Origin: Phycisphaeraceae bacterium
Lineage (GTDB): Bacteria; Planctomycetota; Phycisphaerae; Phycisphaerales; UBA1924
Direction of reading: 5' to 3'
Length of the DNA stretch: 64,000 bases
NCBI GenBank assembly: GCA_019636845.1
Contig: JAHBWV010000001.1
Coordinates: 1,178,001-1,242,000, forward strand
Both the position numbers and the translations under genes were made by a program. The notes under the pieces are model-generated. The model was given only the letters and a program-made list of their open reading frames with translations, ran no database searches and was not told the origin of the DNA. Shown here in pieces: positions 61,315-64,000 of the stretch; the first letter of the stretch is position 1, and each line of letters opens with the position of its first letter.

Positions 61315-62088
61315 TTAACCCTCGATCGCTTCATCGGGGATCAGCCCGTTGTGATAGACCTTCTGAACGTCATCGTTGTCGTCGAGCGAGTCGATGAGTC
61401 TGATGATCGACCGCGCCTGCTCGACACCAACTTCCACGCTCGTTGATGGCACGAGCGCGAGTTCTGCCTCCACAATCTTGAAGCCAACTCGCTCGAGGCC
61501 GTCTTTCACAACCTGGAACTCTGTGGGCTTTGAGAGCACCGTCCAAATCCGATCGGCATCCTCATCGCTGTTATCCTCGGAAGTGGGAGGGGGCTGGATA
61601 TCCTCCGCGCCGGCCTCTATCGCGCCCTCGAACATGGCGTCGTCGGCTCGCCCTGATTGCTCGATCAGGATCCGTCCCCGGGTCTCGAACATATAACCGA
61701 CTGAGCCCGCGTTCCCGAGGTTGCCGCCGTGCTTCTCGAAGATAAGACGGAGATCCGTCACGGTCCGTGCACGGTTGTTCGTCAGCGCATCCGCCACGAT
61801 CGCGACGCCGCCCGGTCCGTACCCCTCGTATCGCACGGGCTCCCAGTCGGCGGCACCGACCTCGCCGATCCCCTTCTGGATCGCCCGCTCGATCGTGTCC
61901 TTCGGCATGTTGGCGTATCGCGCTTCGTCGATCGCGTACCTGAGCGTTACGTTGGCAGAGGGATCGGGCCCCCCTTGGCGAGCCGCGGACATGATCGCCC
62001 GTGCGCACTTCGTCCACACCTTGCCCCGTCGCTTGTCAACGACGGCCTTCCGATGCTTGATCTTGCTCCACTTGTTGTGGCCTGCCAT
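61315..62088 (-). CDS. yebC: YebC/PmpR-family transcription regulator / translation factor
   Basis: 257 residues from ATG 62088; upstream in-frame starts add a Pro-rich stretch that does not fit. It begins MAGHNKWSKIKHRKAVVDKR, the family hallmark. NMPKDTIERAIQKGIG, YEGYGPGGVAIVADALTNNR and VQKVYHNGLIPDEAIEG complete it. Family members either act as DNA-binding regulators or help ribosomes through difficult codon runs. An acidic stretch (TSEDNSDEDADR) lies near residue 180. Length is normal. Confidence 0.94.
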   Translation of the reverse strand: MAGHNKWSKIKHRKAVVDKRRGKVWTKCARAIMSAARQGGPDPSANVTLRYAIDEARYANMPKDTIERAIQKGIGEVGAADWEPVRYEGYGPGGVAIVADALTNNRARTVTDLRLIFEKHGGNLGNAGSVGYMFETRGRILIEQSGRADDAMFEGAIEAGAEDIQPPPTSEDNSDEDADRIWTVLSKPTEFQVVKDGLERVGFKIVEAELALVPSTSVEVGVEQARSIIRLIDSLDDNDDVQKVYHNGLIPDEAIEG

Positions 62089-62128
62089 CGCTCGCTCCAT
62101 CCGCACCCCTGGGGGCGGGGGTGCAACC

Positions 62129-64000
62129 TTAGCGCGATGCGTCACGAGAGTGCAATGCGGGTGAGCCGGGAACTCCAGCAGTGCCCCGCAGCCGCATCGG
62201 CGCGATCTCCGGTTCGGACCCTGCCCGAGCCGCTGCGAGCTTTGCTTCCAGCGATGCCAGCAGCTTCGGATGGTCCGGGTCTGAGCGTCCCTGCGCCGAG
62301 AGCGCGGCCATCCTCCGTTCCAGCGTCGCGAGCGCGTGCGCCCACTGCTCGATCGCGTCCTCGCGCTCGCCCGCTGCCCAGAGCGCGTCGGCGTAATGAT
62401 CGAGCGAGACCGGGGAGCCGCCGTCTGAGTCGAGAATCAGCGCATTCGACAGAAGCGTGACCGCGCCCTCAACGACCGCGCCGTCCGGTGTCTGATGGTC
62501 AAGAATGATGCCCTGCTGATATCGCAGCCAACCGATCGAGTCTACAACGTTCGCATCGTCCGGGGCCAGCCGATAGGCAAGCTCAAGAAGGGACGCCGCC
62601 TCGTCAAGGTCTCGTCCTTCCTCCAGAAGCGTGTATCCGAGGTTGTTCGCGGCCATCGCATGAGTTGGGTTGTAAGCCAGCGCAAGCCGGTACACATCAA
62701 ACGAGCGATCAGGAGTCTCATCCGAGAGCGTGACCGCGTTCGCAGCGATGAAGGCGATCTCGGCACGGACCGCGTCGAGTGAGGCCCCCGACGGGAGCGC
62801 CAGCTCCCCGTCCGGGTGGATTTCACGCAACACCTTCGACGCATCCTCTGCGGCTCGCATGGTTTGAAGCACACGCCCGATGTCTCGGGCTTCTCCGGCG
62901 ATGACCGAGAGGCGCACCGTCGCGAGCGCGAGTTCTGGATCGAACGCATCGACACGCTCGAGCTCGTTCACAGCTACCGCGAGTGCGGTCCGATTCCGAT
63001 CGTCAGCAAGCAGCGCGGAGAGCGCAAGCCGGGCCGGACGCTGTCCCAGCGATGGCGCATCTTTGCGGGCGTGCTCGATCGCGTCGATCAATGTAACGGG
63101 ATCGGTAGCGGGGTCGGAAGCGAGTGCAGAGATACGAAGCTCGTGCACACCCGGAGCCAGCGATGTGGTTCGTGAGGCAACGATCCCGAGCAACGCGATT
63201 CCATCTCTGGCACTGGGTGTTCCCCGGGATCTGGTGATCTCAGGACCCAGCTCGGCCACCATGATCTGTAACGCCGCGCCCTGCCCGGGTGTGAGCGTCG
63301 AAGACGCGGGAAGATCGCTCGCGAGACATGCCGCGGCTTTCCCGATCTCGCCGGCGTTTGCGTGCCTCCGAGCGAGCTCGATCGTCGCGTCGATCGGACG
63401 CGGAAATGGCGAGAGCCGATCGACCGCGAGTTGATATGCCACAGCCGGATTGGAGAGTGCGTCAGCGATCAACGCTTCGAGAGCGGACGCAAGCTCCGGT
63501 GTCGGCCGTCTCTGCATCGACTCTTCGAGCAGGTCTCTCGCTTCCAAAGTCCGCCCGGCCATGGCAAAGAGACGCGCGAGCGCAAGAATCGGTCCGGTTG
63601 CGTCGGGCCGATCCGCTCGTAGCGATTCGACCACCGAGATGCCTCGTTCGAGTGCCCGTGCATCCGTGCGGCCGATGTGCTCCCAGACAAGCAGAAGAAC
63701 CTGCATCGCACGGGCATCATCGGGCGCGGTTTGTACAAGCGAGACGAGCTCGCGTTCGGCCTGTGCAAACTGACTGCGCTGGGCCGCGTCTTGCGCGTTC
63801 AATACTCGCAGAAGACGGCTCGATGGCACGGATTCCCGTAGCTCACGGTACACGGCAAAGAGACGATCCTGGTCCGCACGAGGCGCGCCGGGTCGATAGA
63901 GGGCCGCGAGCCGTTCGTAGAGCCGCTCGTCGAACGGATCCGCCTCGATCGCTCTCCTGAGAAGCGACTCGGTTGTAGCGGCGTCGCGCCTCAGCGTCGC
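62129..64000 (-). CDS. TPR-repeat protein, 5' end outside window
   Basis: The frame is open from 64000 to a stop at 62129 (about 623 residues seen), so the N-terminus is missing; the GTG at 63853 is internal because TPR-like sequence continues upstream of it (ESLLRRAIEADPFDERLYER). The product is a run of tetratricopeptide helices (RLYERLAALYRPGAPRADQD, LALARLFAMAGRTLEARDLL). The C-terminal TPRs have TPNLG-type sequence (NPTHAMAANNLGYTLLEEGR). A scaffolding role is expected; no partner is evident. The gene lies 40 bases upstream of the YebC-family gene. Confidence 0.8.
   Translation of the reverse strand, partial: ATLRRDAATTESLLRRAIEADPFDERLYERLAALYRPGAPRADQDRLFAVYRELRESVPSSRLLRVLNAQDAAQRSQFAQAERELVSLVQTAPDDARAMQVLLLVWEHIGRTDARALERGISVVESLRADRPDATGPILALARLFAMAGRTLEARDLLEESMQRRPTPELASALEALIADALSNPAVAYQLAVDRLSPFPRPIDATIELARRHANAGEIGKAAACLASDLPASSTLTPGQGAALQIMVAELGPEITRSRGTPSARDGIALLGIVASRTTSLAPGVHELRISALASDPATDPVTLIDAIEHARKDAPSLGQRPARLALSALLADDRNRTALAVAVNELERVDAFDPELALATVRLSVIAGEARDIGRVLQTMRAAEDASKVLREIHPDGELALPSGASLDAVRAEIAFIAANAVTLSDETPDRSFDVYRLALAYNPTHAMAANNLGYTLLEEGRDLDEAASLLELAYRLAPDDANVVDSIGWLRYQQGIILDHQTPDGAVVEGAVTLLSNALILDSDGGSPVSLDHYADALWAAGEREDAIEQWAHALATLERRMAALSAQGRSDPDHPKLLASLEAKLAAARAGSEPEIAPMRLRGTAGVPGSPALHSRDASR

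Overview
The window is high-GC chromosomal DNA from a bacterium of the planctomycete lineage, most likely class Phycisphaerae (Planctomycetota). The evidence is the mix of families: a Pirellula-type dehydrogenase with HEAT-like repeats and cytochrome c, a DUF1080 lipoprotein, a DUF1570-like peptidase, a planctomycete-style prepilin, S9 peptidase, and a two-subunit DNA topoisomerase VI. This is inference from gene content; no rRNA gene is present.

Bases 1-17.7 kb are an accessory island. Its left end holds mobile-element debris: a ParB-methyltransferase cut by the window edge, a small winged-helix-like protein, a truncated TPR gene abutting a truncated glycosyltransferase, and a 26-bp tandem repeat. 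From 2.8 to 16.75 kb seven genes on the minus strand form a dense conflict or signalling cluster. In transcription order they are: a ThsB-like TIR protein; a 1985-residue TIR-TM-(YD-like repeat)n-PDZ protein; a channel-like membrane protein with TrkA-N/RCK and C-terminal RyR domains; a SLOG protein coupled to it by an ATGA overlap; then a three-gene block joined by 4-bp overlaps that encodes a phytochelatin-synthase-like lipoprotein, a TIR-NB-ARC-TPR (NLR-like) protein and a gamma-glutamylcyclotransferase-like protein. An IS3-type OrfA remnant and a tRNA-Lys(CTT) gene, whose 3' end faces the island, close it on the right. I regard the 2.8-10.1 kb part as the best candidate for an undescribed system: two gamma-glutamyl/thiol-type enzymes tied to an NLR-like TIR protein, next to a SLOG plus RyR-channel pair.

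From 17.7 kb rightward the genome looks like ordinary core and lineage genes: rpmF-plsX-fabH; an HD-GYP variant; topoisomerase VI A and B with a META-type lipoprotein between them; an AbgT transporter preceded by an intrinsic-terminator-like hairpin; a Bcp peroxiredoxin; an HDOD-GGDEF-REC regulator; tRNA-Ala(TGC); envelope and secreted proteins; an ECF sigma/anti-sigma pair; a large coiled-coil membrane protein; a cysteine-heptad secreted protein; an EVE-domain protein; a periplasmic degradative pair (dehydrogenase/cytochrome plus DUF1080); S9 peptidase; fumarylacetoacetase; thiS-thiG; an M42/M20-like peptidase; deoC; a von Willebrand A protein; a PfkB kinase; an ALDH7-like dehydrogenase overlapping rpiA; lepB; a YebC-family regulator; and a TPR protein running off the right edge.

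Translational coupling by ATGA or GTGA overlaps is common throughout (plsX-fabH, sigma/anti-sigma, dehydrogenase-DUF1080, and the island genes). Many long antisense frames exist because of the high GC content and were disregarded.
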